DNA from: Limnoglobus roseus
Lineage (GTDB): Bacteria > Planctomycetota > Planctomycetia > Gemmatales > Gemmataceae
Assembly: GCF_008254045.1 (NCBI RefSeq)
Contig: NZ_CP042425.1
Span: 6,386,001 to 6,450,000, forward strand
Direction of reading: 5' to 3'
DNA: 64,000 nt
Made by a program: the position numbers and the translations under genes. The notes under the pieces were generated by a model. It searched no databases. It was not told the DNA's origin and saw nothing but the letters and a program-made list of their open reading frames with translations. Position 1 is the first letter of the stretch; every line of letters begins with the position of its first letter. This document shows, in pieces, positions 50,626 to 59,628 of this stretch.

Positions 50626-51297
50626 GGAAATCATTTTACGACGGAGGAGTTTCCGCAGGGATTCGAGCTGCTCCCGCGGTGTTCCGGCATTGAACCGCCA
50701 CACGCACTCTTGGAGGAACAGCGGGAACGACGCTTTCGGCACCCCGTTGAACCGCCGCAGGTGTCGCTTGGCCTGACTCCAAAAGTTCTCGATCCCGTTG
50801 ATGTGCCGCCCGCCATCGGCCGACACCCGTTCCTCGTCGTGGTTGATCCGCTCGTGCTCATACCCCTCGACCGACAGGGTGTCGTACCCGGACCACGAGT
50901 CGGAGTACACGACACTCGCCGGGGCCACCTTCCGGCGGATGATCGGGACGAGTGTCGCCGGCCCGCCGTCGGCGATCATTTGGGCGTACACCTTGCCGCC
51001 CCGCTTGAGAATCCCGAACACCGCGACCTTCCCCGCCGCCCCGCGTCCCCGTTTCCCCTCGCGGCGGCCGCCGAAGTACGACTCGTCGATCTCGACCGGC
51101 CCGTCGAACGCCTGAGCCATCGCCCGCTCCTGGTGAGCGGCGATCACCGCCCGCACCTTCGAGAAGAATAGGGCGGCCGTGTTCCGGTGAACGCCGGCCA
51201 GGTCGGCGGCCGTGCGGGCGGTCGAGCCGGCGACGAACAGCTTGAGCAACTCGCCCGCCTGGGTGGGCGTCAGCTTCGAGAACTTGACACCCATCAA
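50623..51297 (-). CDS. IS1595-family (ISXO2-type) transposase, 224 aa
   Basis: The ORF starts MMGVKFSKLTPTQAGELLKLF, with a helix-turn-helix region. The catalytic motifs are VEIDESYFGG, YSDSWSGY and INGIENFWSQAKRHLRRF. The frame is intact. Terminal inverted repeats could not be placed with confidence, though GGCTGTCCTGGAAGATTTG on the minus strand near 51317-51336 looks like one end. Confidence 0.88.
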   Translation of the reverse strand: MMGVKFSKLTPTQAGELLKLFVAGSTARTAADLAGVHRNTAALFFSKVRAVIAAHQERAMAQAFDGPVEIDESYFGGRREGKRGRGAAGKVAVFGILKRGGKVYAQMIADGGPATLVPIIRRKVAPASVVYSDSWSGYDTLSVEGYEHERINHDEERVSADGGRHINGIENFWSQAKRHLRRFNGVPKASFPLFLQECVWRFNAGTPREQLESLRKLLRRKMIS

Positions 51298-51352
51298 GGC
51301 ACCCTAGAAGAGCAAATCTTCCAGGACAGCCCCTATTATTTTTGAGGAAGCT

Positions 51353-51662
51353 ATGACTTTTGGCGATGAGATGAAACGACTGCGTGAGAGCAAGTCACTG
51401 AGCCAAAAGGCTGTCGCGGATGCGATCGGTGTGAAGCAGGCATTTGTTTCTGAAGTTGGAAAAGGGCGACCGCGATCGACTTGGGGCGGACAACTACCTT
51501 CGTCTCTGCGAAGCGCTCGGCGTGCCGTGCGACCACTTCCGCCAGTGCCTCGCGCCGACGGGCGTTCTGACGGCCGGCGATACCGAACAACCGCCGGCCG
51601 TCGAAAAGCCGAAACGGGGACGCCCGCCGAAGGCGAAGGGCGACGGCGCGGCGAAGAAATGA
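51353..51662 (+). pseudogene. XRE-type helix-turn-helix regulator with a one-base frameshift
   Basis: The frame from ATG 51353 gives MKRLRESKSLSQKAVADAIGVKQAFVS, the HTH domain. The natural continuation KLEKGDRDRLGADNYLRLCEALGV is found one frame away, ending 51662 with a PKRGRPPKAKG tail. An extra base near 51452 in TTTCTGAAG explains the shift. It was a Cro/C1-type repressor and is now probably inactive unless this is a sequencing error. Confidence 0.7.
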
Positions 51663-51671
51663 CAGATTCTT

Positions 51672-52059
51672 TTGAGGGGAAGTAGCACGAAGCCCAAGCG
51701 GACAAACAAGTACACGGCCGAGCAAGCGAAGGAACTGACCTCGCTGCGGATGAGTTACAACCAACTCATCGAATTCGACGTATCCGACCCGGCCATTCGT
51801 TTCGGAAACATCGTCGCCGACTACATCGCGGGCGTCACGATTGACATGGCCGCGAGGCTACACGACCATAAAGATCGCGATGACCGTCAGCGAGAGGCGT
51901 TCGATGCTGGCGGACATACGCGACTTCCTCAATCGCGAGCCGACCGGCGAAGACTTCGCTCAAGAGATGGGAAAGTACGTCAAAGTCCCGGACTTCACGG
52001 ATGGGCTGATACAGAAGGACTTGGATCGCCTTTCCGGAAGCGACCAGAAGACGAAGTGA
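51672..52059 (+). pseudogene. Hypothetical protein with frameshift
   Basis: The first frame reads KPKRTNKYTAEQAKELTSLRM and continues to about 51870. The protein-like sequence then passes to the frame ending at 52059 (TVSERRSMLADIRDFLNREPT, DGLIQKDLDRLSG). It follows the XRE remnant by about 10 bases and may be its former partner. The family is unknown and the start (TTG 51672) is uncertain. Confidence 0.5.
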
Positions 52060-52364
52060 CGAGCCGCCCGCGGGATCGCACCATGCGGATGACGCCGAAA
52101 CGGGCCGAGCGGCTGTACGAGAGACCCGTTCGCCGAAGGCGAAGGGAGGCGGCCGGCCGGGCGAGCATCGAGTGGGACGTTGCGGACCCGCGGTTCGGGC
52201 GAGCGTGGGCCGCGACTGGGTCTGGCTGCCGCAAACGGATGGCGATCGGTTCAAGTTCACGCGGCGGTGAGTCGCCGAAAAGGTGACCGCATCCAGACCG
52301 TTGTCGATCCCGACCTCTGGGATTGGTGGGCACCCGGATCCAACCCCAGCGATTACGCTGGGGC
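52060..52364. other. Region without a supported gene
   Basis: Short frame fragments exist (for example VGRDWVWLPQTDGDRF ending near 52269) that may be debris of a host gene. No frame is long and protein-like throughout. Confidence 0.4.
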
Positions 52365-52550
52365 CTATTCGTCTCCGACAGGCCGCGGGCGTCCGGCCGA
52401 ACCGCCCTGCCGCCCCCGCTTCCATGCCGTCAACCGGTCCAGCACCCCGGCCGACCGCCGGGGCCGGGACCAGTCCAGGGCCGGCAGAAGGATAAGCAGT
52501 TGGACCCCGAATAGGATGGCGACTGCCGCGACTAGCCCGCCCCATTCCAT
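52365..52550 (-). CDS. Small single-pass membrane protein, 61 aa
   Basis: ATG 52550 (MEWGGLVAAVAILFGVQLL). One transmembrane helix is followed by a basic cytoplasmic-type tail (DWSRPRRSAGVLDRL). No family known. Confidence 0.45.
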   Translation of the reverse strand: MEWGGLVAAVAILFGVQLLILLPALDWSRPRRSAGVLDRLTAWKRGRQGGSAGRPRPVGDE

Positions 52551-52755
52551 GCCGACGACCTCCGACCCGCGTCGCTCCAGCCTATCGACCCGACGATGCC
52601 GACGCAAGAACGGTCCCGCCCGCCGTCGATCTGGGCACGGCCTGATCACCTGCCCACTCTAACACGAACCGCCGCCCCTCACATCGTCCTTGCCCCACGT
52701 CGGACCGGCGGGTACGCTCAGTTCTCACTGCTCCGATCCGTGTCGAGGACACCCC

Positions 52756-52827
52756 ATGCTCCGCGCATTCGTGGCCTTGCTCGTCTTCACTTCGATCGTT
52801 GAGGCGGCCCCGCCGCCGAAGAAGTGA
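52756..52827 (+). CDS. Signal-peptide-only micropeptide, 23 aa
   Basis: ATG 52756 to TGA 52827: MLRAFVALLVFTSIVEAAPP followed by PKK. It looks like a Sec signal with almost no mature part, and GAGGAC lies upstream. It is either a tiny secreted peptide or the 5' remnant of a lost secreted protein. Confidence 0.35.
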   Translation: MLRAFVALLVFTSIVEAAPPPKK

Positions 52828-52879
52828 GACGCCGCGGGGCCGGACGGGCCGTAGCCAACCCGCTCACGGAGGGCATCGG

Positions 52880-53242
52880 ATGCAAGTTGACGTGTCGGAG
52901 GCGGCCAAGGGACTGTGCCGGGTGCCCGTCTGCATCGGGTGCCGGCGACCGGCCAAGGGCGTCGGGCGGGTGCAGCTGAGTGGGGTGCCCGCATCGACGG
53001 CCCCGGCCGGTGGAGAGGACGCCGTCAGCGGCATCGTGGCGCTCCTTTCGGCCGCGGCGGCCATCATCACGTGGGCGCGGTCGGACAAGGCCGCCGTGAC
53101 GTACCCGGCCTGCTGGCGGCACCGGTGGGTGTCTCGGCCGCCGCTGGGGGTGGTGAGCAAGGCCGACGGGCGAGTCACGTTGGACGGCGTGTCGGCCGAG
53201 TTCCACGCCGCGTGGGTGGCGGGCCGAGCGAAGGAGCCGTGA
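52880..53242 (+). CDS. Small protein with CxxC and hydrophobic segment, 120 aa
   Basis: ATG 52880 (MQVDVSEAAKGLCRVPVCIGC) with CGGAGGGCATCGG upstream. A VPVCIGCRRPAKG zinc-like motif and a central hydrophobic stretch (VSGIVALLSAAAAIITWA) are visible, then CWRHRWV. Such proteins are common and uncharacterised in planctomycetes. Confidence 0.55.
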   Translation: MQVDVSEAAKGLCRVPVCIGCRRPAKGVGRVQLSGVPASTAPAGGEDAVSGIVALLSAAAAIITWARSDKAAVTYPACWRHRWVSRPPLGVVSKADGRVTLDGVSAEFHAAWVAGRAKEP

Positions 53243-53320
53243 CGGAAACCGTTTCTTTCAGATCGTCGCCTGGGTCGTCGTCGCGGCGGCCGTGGTGCTC
53301 CTCGCGAGGTAACCCCGGCC

Positions 53321-53419
53321 ATGCCCGTCATCGTCGCCGTCGTGTTCCTACTGGCCGGCGTGATGTTCTGGATCTTCGTCCGCCAACTGAAGGATGGTCG
53401 CGGGGAGGGCGGGCGATGA
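53321..53419 (+). CDS. Small single-pass membrane protein, 32 aa
   Basis: ATG 53321 to TGA 53419; it begins MPVIVAVVFLLAGVMFWIF and ends in a basic tail. It overlaps the next start by 4 bases (ATGA), which supports real translation. Function unknown. Confidence 0.5.
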   Translation: MPVIVAVVFLLAGVMFWIFVRQLKDGRGEGGR

Positions 53420-54141
53420 CCGAAGCGGAGTGGCTGGCAGGGACTGGGCCTTCCGACTGGCCGCACCGACTTTTCAACTGGTTGTTCTTCACCGGCGCAT
53501 CCGACCGCAAGTTGCGGCTCTCTTGCGTTGCGTGGTGCCGGACGGTGGCACCGTTCTCGGACGGGGCATCGCTTTCTCACTTGCTTGAGTTGATCGAAGG
53601 AGTGGCGGATGGGAGCGGCCTGGAAGACCGGGTGAATCGTGAGATCGAATCCATTCGATCGCGGGAGCACGAATGGTATCAGGCTCTTTTCAGCGGTGAG
53701 AGCGGTCCGACACTCCGGGAAGAAGTGGAACACAGCGTCCGATGTGCGATCTTGAACGCAGGGAGCCCGCACCGCGACCGGGAATGGCATCATGCGAGAA
53801 AGCAGAACTCGTATCCGTGCTACGTCGCCACTGAAATACTGAACGCCACAGAGTTGCTCGGCCAGCGGGATGCGGCCGAGCGATCCATCATCCGCCTCCT
53901 ACACGATATCTTCGGCAACCCGTTCCGCCCCGTGAACTTCGACCCCGCTTGGCTCACGCCGAGCGCCGTCGGCCTCGCAGAAGGCATCTACGCCGACCGC
54001 GCCTTCGACCGGCTACCGATCTTCGCCGACGCGCTGCAGGACGCCGGATGCGAGGACGCCGACATCCTCGCCCACTGCCGGGGCGGCGGGCCACATGTCC
54101 GCGGGTGCTGGGTTGTCGACAGTGTGCTCGGGAAGGGGTGA
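53416..54141 (+). CDS. Planctomycete paralogous-family protein (WLAGT...RGCWVVD type), 241 aa
   Basis: ATG 53416 (MTEAEWLAGTGPSDWPHRLF). Hallmarks are ASDRKLRLSCVAWCR near residue 30, IFGNPFRPVNFDPAWLTPSAV near residue 165, RAFDRLPIFADALQDAGCEDADILAHCR and the end VRGCWVVDSVLGKG. These strings recur in many Gemmata-type proteins of unknown function, and the recognition is from memory of the pattern. No transmembrane or catalytic motif is seen. Confidence 0.75.
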   Translation: MTEAEWLAGTGPSDWPHRLFNWLFFTGASDRKLRLSCVAWCRTVAPFSDGASLSHLLELIEGVADGSGLEDRVNREIESIRSREHEWYQALFSGESGPTLREEVEHSVRCAILNAGSPHRDREWHHARKQNSYPCYVATEILNATELLGQRDAAERSIIRLLHDIFGNPFRPVNFDPAWLTPSAVGLAEGIYADRAFDRLPIFADALQDAGCEDADILAHCRGGGPHVRGCWVVDSVLGKG

Positions 54142-54332
54142 GGTGAACAAGCCGCCGGCGCAATCTAAACACCTGTTCGGCCGACCGGAGTCGGAGCGGT
54201 GACGTAGCTCGCGGGGCTGATCGCGGGAAGAAGATGCGAAGTGGGCGAGCCTTTTCGGACCCTGGCCAACACATAGGTTAATTGAACGAGCTGAATTCCG
54301 GTGCCAGGCGGCGACTAGACGAACGGACGACG

Positions 54333-54911
54333 ATGAAAAAAACGCTGTTGTTCGCCGGACAGATGGCCCGCCGCTGGCGTACCGTGGGGGCGATCGCACC
54401 AAGCGGCGGGTCGCTGGCGCGAACGATGGCCCGGAAGGTCGGCGACCTCGCCGACGGTCAAGTCATCATCGAGTTGGGTCCGGGGACGGGCGTTATTACT
54501 CGGGCGCTCGTCGAGCGATTCCCCCGCAACCCCATCCTGGCCGTCGAGATCAACGAGCCGTTCATCACGCCGCTGCGGAAAGAGTTCCCCTCGGCGACGG
54601 TCGTTCAGGGGTGCGCCTCGCAACTCGCTGCCCACCTCGCCCGGCACGGTTTGGCCCCGGACAACGTCGGGGCGGTGGTGAGCGGCCTCCCGCTGCTTAC
54701 ACTGCCCGGTGACCTGCCGCAGCAGATCTTGGCCTCGGTGGCGAGCGTGCTGCGACCGGGACGGCCCTACGTCCAGTTCACCTATTCGGAACGGGCGTGG
54801 CGCCGGTTCGAGGCCGTCGGATTCGAACGCCTGCCTTCGAAGCGAGTCTGGTGGAACGTCCCACCCGCAGTCGTCCTCCACTTCGTCCGGAGCGAACCGA
54901 GTCCCCAATGA
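54333..54911 (+). CDS. pmtA: SAM-dependent phospholipid N-methyltransferase-like protein, 192 aa
   Basis: ATG 54333 (MKKTLLFAGQMARRWRTVGAI). The SAM motif I is VIIELGPGTGVITRAL; motif II is ILAVEINEPF, and GAVVSGLPLLTLP corresponds to the substrate-side motif of PmtA-type enzymes that methylate phosphatidylethanolamine. It overlaps the decarboxylase gene by 4 bases. With Psd and PssA the operon would make PE and methylated PE. It could alternatively be a KsgA-like methyltransferase of other specificity. Confidence 0.78.
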   Translation: MKKTLLFAGQMARRWRTVGAIAPSGGSLARTMARKVGDLADGQVIIELGPGTGVITRALVERFPRNPILAVEINEPFITPLRKEFPSATVVQGCASQLAAHLARHGLAPDNVGAVVSGLPLLTLPGDLPQQILASVASVLRPGRPYVQFTYSERAWRRFEAVGFERLPSKRVWWNVPPAVVLHFVRSEPSPQ

Positions 54912-55942
54912 CCGCCAATTCCATCGAACGGACGGCCGCCCCCCATCCCGCCGAACTGTTGCCGATCGAACCGATGGACCCGCAGGTTCTGTGGATTCAA
55001 CCGGGCGGCGGGGTCGTCTGTCGGCTCGAACTCGCGTGGGGCTACTGGCGTCGGTTCTGGCTCAAGACATTCCGCCCCGGCTATGTCCGCCGCATGGCGG
55101 CAACCCGCAAGGGGGCCGTAAACGGCTGTCCGCACGAGGTCATCGATCCCCGCGACGTGAAATTCTTCCAAAACCAGGACGGCTACCACTGGGCACCGGC
55201 CGACGACCCGTTCCGGTGGCGCGACCGCATCCCGTTCGCCCGGTGGGGCCTTGCCGAGTTGCTGGTGTTCTCGGCGCTCACGTTCGGCCCGGCGGCGGCG
55301 TTGGCGGCGTGGCTCCTCGCCTCGGAGCCGGAGCCGGCGGTGCGGGTGGTCGGGTGGCTCCTCACCGCGACATTGTTGGTGTTCGGGCTCTTGATCGTGT
55401 GGTTCTTCCGCGACCCGCCCCGCCGCATCCCCGCGGAGACCGGCCTGGTCGTCTCGCCGGCCGACGGGAAGGTCGTGGCGATCGACGAGATCGAGCACGA
55501 CGAATGGATCGGCGGTCCGGCGACAAGGATCGGCATCTTCCTGTCGATATTCAACGTCCACATCAACCGCGCGCCAGTGGCGGGGCGGGTGATCGGGGTG
55601 AAGTATACCCGGGGGAAGTTCCTCAACGCCCTGCGCCCGGAGTCGGCCCGCGAGAACGAGCGAATGGAGATCCGGATGCAGGAGACGGCCGCTCCGTACC
55701 GCCGCTACGTCGTCCGCCAGATCACCGGGGCCATCGCCCGCCGCATCGTCTGCACGCTGAAGCCGGGCGTCGATGTCGCGCGCGGCGAGCCGTTCGGCAT
55801 GATCAAGCTCGGCTCGCGGACCGAACTCGTACTCCCCCGCGAGGCGGCGCTAAAAGTCGTGGCGAAGCTCGGCGACGTGGTCCGGGCCGGGAGTACGATC
55901 CTCGCCGAGTGCGTGACGAACCCGGCAGCGCGTACGGGATGA
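54908..55942 (+). CDS. psd: Phosphatidylserine decarboxylase with N-terminal extension, 344 aa
   Basis: ATG 54908. The N-terminal 115 residues are not part of the classical enzyme. Two hydrophobic helices (residues 116-175) and the catalytic domain follow, with VVSPADGKVVAIDE, IFLSIFNVHINRAPVAG and the autocleavage site in MIKLGSRTELVLP (the Gly-Ser that forms the pyruvoyl group in the short type). It turns phosphatidylserine into phosphatidylethanolamine at the inner membrane. Coupled to pmtA upstream and pssA 4 bases downstream. Confidence 0.9.
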   Translation: MTANSIERTAAPHPAELLPIEPMDPQVLWIQPGGGVVCRLELAWGYWRRFWLKTFRPGYVRRMAATRKGAVNGCPHEVIDPRDVKFFQNQDGYHWAPADDPFRWRDRIPFARWGLAELLVFSALTFGPAAALAAWLLASEPEPAVRVVGWLLTATLLVFGLLIVWFFRDPPRRIPAETGLVVSPADGKVVAIDEIEHDEWIGGPATRIGIFLSIFNVHINRAPVAGRVIGVKYTRGKFLNALRPESARENERMEIRMQETAAPYRRYVVRQITGAIARRIVCTLKPGVDVARGEPFGMIKLGSRTELVLPREAALKVVAKLGDVVRAGSTILAECVTNPAARTG

Positions 55943-55946
55943 ATCG

Positions 55947-56807
55947 GTGAAGCGAGACCCTCTGATCCGCCGTGACAAGGTGTTCGCGGTGCTGCCGACC
56001 GCGCTGACGCTCGGGAACGGCATCTGCGGCTTCGGTGCGATCACGTTCGCGTCGAGGTGGGCGAACTATGACACGCCCACGTCGCTGTTCGTGGCGTCGT
56101 GCCTGATCTACCTGGGAATGGTGCTCGACGCGTTCGACGGCCGCACGGCACGTTGGGTGAACCAGCAGAGCGAGTTCGGCGCGCAGCTCGACTCGCTCTG
56201 CGACGCCATCACCTTCGGCGCCGCGCCCGCGTTTCTGATGATCCAGTTCTCGGTCACGTACGGCTACCACCCGCGGCTCTTGTGGATGGTGGGGGCACTG
56301 TACGTCGTGTGCACGGTCCTGCGGCTGGCGCGGTTCAACGTCGAGTCGGACGACGGCGGGAAGCATCCGAAGGACTTCACGGGGCTGCCGTCGCCCGCGG
56401 CGGCGGCGGTGGTAGCCGCGTTCCCGATGATGGCGTTCGGCCCGACAGTATTGGCCGACCCGGCGTACGATAACATGTGGGGGCCGGAGATCGGGTCCGC
56501 GCTCGACTGGGTGGCGGCGCGGGTGCTCCCGATCGTCACGTTCGTGGCCGCGGGCCTGATGGTCTCGCGCATCCGCTACCACCGCCACCTCCTGGCCCGC
56601 GGCCGTGGAGACGGCCCGGCGATCATCCGGCTCGTGTTCATCGTGATGATGATCGCCGCGATCCCCCGTGTCGCCGCACCGCTCCTCTCGTGCTGGTATG
56701 CGTTCGCGACGCCGGCGCAGTTGCTCTGGGAGCGATATCCGCGCCGATGGTTCGCCCGCCCAGCCCTCAGTAGCGTCCCCGGGGACGAAGGGCGAGAGGC
56801 GGGGTGA
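55947..56807 (+). CDS. pssA: CDP-diacylglycerol-serine O-phosphatidyltransferase, 286 aa
   Basis: GTG 55947. The CDP-alcohol phosphotransferase signature D-x2-DG-x2-AR-x8-G-x3-D-x3-D is exact (DAFDGRTAR, then GAQLDSLCD). About seven membrane helices are visible. It makes phosphatidylserine, the substrate of the preceding decarboxylase. The order pmtA-psd-pssA in one operon fits one pathway. Confidence 0.93.
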   Translation: MKRDPLIRRDKVFAVLPTALTLGNGICGFGAITFASRWANYDTPTSLFVASCLIYLGMVLDAFDGRTARWVNQQSEFGAQLDSLCDAITFGAAPAFLMIQFSVTYGYHPRLLWMVGALYVVCTVLRLARFNVESDDGGKHPKDFTGLPSPAAAAVVAAFPMMAFGPTVLADPAYDNMWGPEIGSALDWVAARVLPIVTFVAAGLMVSRIRYHRHLLARGRGDGPAIIRLVFIVMMIAAIPRVAAPLLSCWYAFATPAQLLWERYPRRWFARPALSSVPGDEGREAG

Positions 56808-57182
56808 TTTGTCGGGCAGATTGAGGTTCCCCAAGGTTCGTGAGCACGAGATTAGCTCGGTGAAATCGATTCCGGGAGTGGGTGCGTCTATCTCGGCGTT
56901 GCTCGATCTCACCGTCCTCGGCGGGCTCCCCTTCGTCGTCTGCTTCGCCTCCCAGAAGTCGCGGCACAAAAGAGCGTTCAGACATATTGCCCGGCGAGCG
57001 GGGCTCCAACCGGGTGACGGCCGCTCCGTAGGCCCCGCTGTCGTCCGGCTTCATTCGCCGAAGCGAAAGTCTATAACTGCCCCCACGTCAACACGGTCAA
57101 CAATTCCGATCCGCCCCTTACGACCCCTGACTCACCCCCCGCCCCCGCGGGATGATGCGCTGCACTCCGGGAGGGCGGGCCA
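56808..57182. other. Intergenic region without a supported gene
   Basis: Frames on both strands are short, low-complexity or shadow-like. No hairpin with T run, tRNA or repeat is recognised. Confidence 0.45.
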
Positions 57183-57326
57183 ATGCGCGACCGAGACGAC
57201 GACAGCGGCGAGCCGGAGGCCCGGCGGAAGCCGGCGAACGCGGCGATGGCCGCCGCGGAGTGTATCGCGGTGAGCCTGCCCGCGGGGTTCGCGGGCGCGT
57301 TCGCGGTCGCACGTCCCGGAAGGTGA
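57183..57326 (+). CDS. Small protein, 47 aa
   Basis: ATG 57183 (MRDRDDDSGEPEARRKPANAA). A charged start is followed by a moderately hydrophobic Ala/Gly-rich helix (SLPAGFAGAFAVA). It lies just before another small gene on the same strand. Weak support. Confidence 0.35.
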   Translation: MRDRDDDSGEPEARRKPANAAMAAAECIAVSLPAGFAGAFAVARPGR

Positions 57327-57331
57327 TCCGG

Positions 57332-57541
57332 ATGACGGTCACGGCGTTCAACGAGAGCGTGTTCGGCCGGCCGCGGGAGCAGGTGGAGCGGAGGTACGGC
57401 CCGCCAGCGCGGTCGATGAGGGCGGACTTCGTCGGGCGGGACGCGGGGTCGTTTTACGAGGGCGAGTTCACGACCGACGGCGGGGCGAAGGTCCAGGAGG
57501 TGCGCCTCTACTATATGGAGGGCGTCGTCGTCGTCGGGTGA
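57332..57541 (+). CDS. Small protein, 69 aa
   Basis: ATG 57332 (MTVTAFNESVFGRPREQVERR), 5 bases after the preceding stop. It is beta-rich at the end (VQEVRLYYMEGVVVVG). The GRPREQVERRYG and EVRLYYMEGVVV strings look like small planctomycete proteins related to outer-membrane assembly SmpA/BamE-type folds, but this is uncertain. Confidence 0.45.
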   Translation: MTVTAFNESVFGRPREQVERRYGPPARSMRADFVGRDAGSFYEGEFTTDGGAKVQEVRLYYMEGVVVVG

Positions 57542-57613
57542 GCGATGCCACCACGGCCGGCCGTTGTTCGCCGGCCGCTGCCCGAACGGCTGCTGGAGGG
57601 CCTGCGGCGGCGG

Positions 57614-58800
57614 CTATTGCGCGAGGAGGGCGTCTTGCGCCCGCTTGATGGCATCCAACAGCATCGTTTGCTTCTCGGCCTCGGTCATTCCACCTTCTTT
57701 CGTCACGGCGTCCTGAATTCGGTTGAACGCCCCGATCGCGTCTTCGCAGCCCGGTTGACGGGGAGTGGGCAGGCGGTGGCCGCCGGGGTCTTCGGGCTTC
57801 TCTTTCTTCCCCCGTTCCGCGGCGTTTTGAGGGCGTCGTCAATGATGCCGTTCACGACGCCCTGGAAGTCCGGCGGGCGGAGGTTGACGATGGCGTCCAT
57901 GGCCTCGCGGACGATCTCGGCGGCCCCGCGGGCGACGACCCCGAGGCCGTCCATCTGGTCGGCCAAGTCCTGAATGAACCCGATGACTTCCGGGTCGGTC
58001 GCGATGTCGGTAATGGCCTGCGCCAACTCTTCCGGGAACGGCACGACCACCGCTTCCGCGAGTTCCAAGAGCGCCTGCCGGACGGGGGCCATCGCTACCC
58101 ACACCTTCTCAAATGCCGCGAAGACTTTCCCGAGTGCGTTCCGGATCGGCTCGGAGGTGGCCCCGAGGGCGGCGAACGCGACGCCGGCGAACGCGACGTC
58201 GGCGGTCGGCGGCCGGCGTCGCGGCCATGGCCCTGAGGACGAGCGTCACCGGGCCGCCGGCCCCGGCCACGCCGACCAGGGCTGGGGCGAGCCCGGCCAC
58301 CGCCTTCATCGCACCGCCCAACAGGCCGAGGACCGGGCAGATCACGGGCTTGGCGAGCGCCCCGGCCGCGGCCACCCCGCCGACGTGCATGAGCTGGTCC
58401 TCCTGCCGGATGGCGAGCTTCGAGGGCCAGAGGTTCAGCGCCTGCATCCGCCGCGTGAGGGCATGGACGACGGGCAGAAAAATCCCCGCGAGTTCGCGAG
58501 AGAGCATGGTGAACTGGGCGGCGAGCATGTTCCCTTCGACCGTGTTCCTCAGCCCGGCCCGGACCATGCCCAGGGTGCCGCCGGTGGCCACCGGCGCACT
58601 GGCCGTCAAGGCTTGGAGCGGGCTGATCCCGAGGTTGAACCCTCGCCCGGCCACCCGGCCCCCATCGCGCGGCTCGCGTTCGCCGTGACGCCGGTGATGG
58701 TGACGGGCAGTTTCTTGACGGAGTTGCCCCACCCGGCCGGGGCGCCCTTGTTGCCCGCGACGAACCCGACCGCCATCGCCATCGCGCGGCCGGGCATCGT
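57614..58800 (-). pseudogene. Tape-measure protein remnant of a second prophage
   Basis: Large pieces of a tape-measure-like protein appear in several frames: NSVKKLPVTITGVTANASRAM near 58700, GRGFNLGISPLQALTASAP to about 58390, ELAQAITDIATDPEVIGFIQ and FQGVVNGIIDDALKTPRN near 57830-58090, then KEGGMTEAEKQTMLLDAI ending at TAG 57614. At least three frame changes separate them. The gene is dead but the order and composition are clear. Confidence 0.7.
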
Positions 58801-58878
58801 GTCTTGTGGCGTTGACAGTCGGGTTGAGCGAATCACCCCACCGATCGGCCCGGGGATGGGCCACCCGGCAGGCGCAAT

Positions 58879-59106
58879 TCATCGAGCCGGCGTCGGCACC
58901 TTGGGCAGGTTGACCGTCGACACGAACCGGAACCCCCGGTCAGCGAGCGCCGCCTTCACCCGCGCCACTTCTTTGTCGAACCCCTTGATGTCGCGCATTG
59001 CGGAGTCGTAGTTCTTCAGGTCGAAGTCCACGTCCACCTGCACGCTGTGAGTCTGGTCGGGGCGGCGGTCCGGAGGTCAGTTCGGGCGTTTGGGGGGCGG
59101 GAACAT
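58879..59106 (-). pseudogene. Small tail-region phage gene, interrupted by a stop
   Basis: From ATG 59106 (MFPPPKRPN) the same frame meets TGA at codon 10, then continues as HSVQVDVDFDLKNYDSAMRDI and ends VPTPAR at 58879. The body looks like a genuine structural protein lying between tail chaperone and tape measure. A later start is possible. Confidence 0.5.
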
Positions 59107-59139
59107 GGCGAGTGATCTGTGAGATGAAGGAAGGTGACG

Positions 59140-59626
59140 TTACTCGGCCGACTCGTCCGTGGTTTTCTCTTCCACCGGCGCGACGAGGGTGGTGCCGCCG
59201 GTTAGGAAGTCGACGAACGTCTCTTCCGTCAGCACCTCCTTCAGCCACTCGCGTCACGGCCGGCGTGTTTCCGACGGCCGCCAGGAACACGAACTCGCGC
59301 ATCCCCTGGGCTGTCATCGTCCACGCTTGAATCTCGGCGGCGGTCGGCTCCCGCTTCCCGACCGCCGCCGCGGCGAGTGCCTCTCGGAACAAGGCGGATC
59401 GGTCCTCCGCGCTGAGCGGCTCGCCGGCCGCCCGGGCCTGGGCGACGGCACGGAGGGCCAACTCGGCCGGGTCGCGCATCTTGGCCTGGATCTTCGTCAC
59501 CGCGGCCTTGCGGAATTTCCACGCATCGGCGGGTGGAATCGGGGTGAGGACCAAGTCTCGGCCGCCGAGCGTGACTAGGGCGGGGTCGGCGGAACCGGGC
59601 AGGGTCATCAACATGGGAGCAACCAT
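59140..59626 (-). pseudogene. Tail assembly chaperone-like gene of the second prophage, frameshifted
   Basis: ATG 59626. The frame runs SADPALVTLGGRDLVLTPIPP to MREFVFLAAVGNTPAVTR near 59250. It then continues in another frame as EWLKEVLTEETFVDFLTGG and ends at TAA 59140-59142. Position before the tape-measure remnant suggests a chaperone. A programmed shift is not excluded, but no slippery run is visible. The gene is cut off from upstream phage genes by IS630 copy 2. Confidence 0.55.
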
Positions 59627-59628
59627 AA

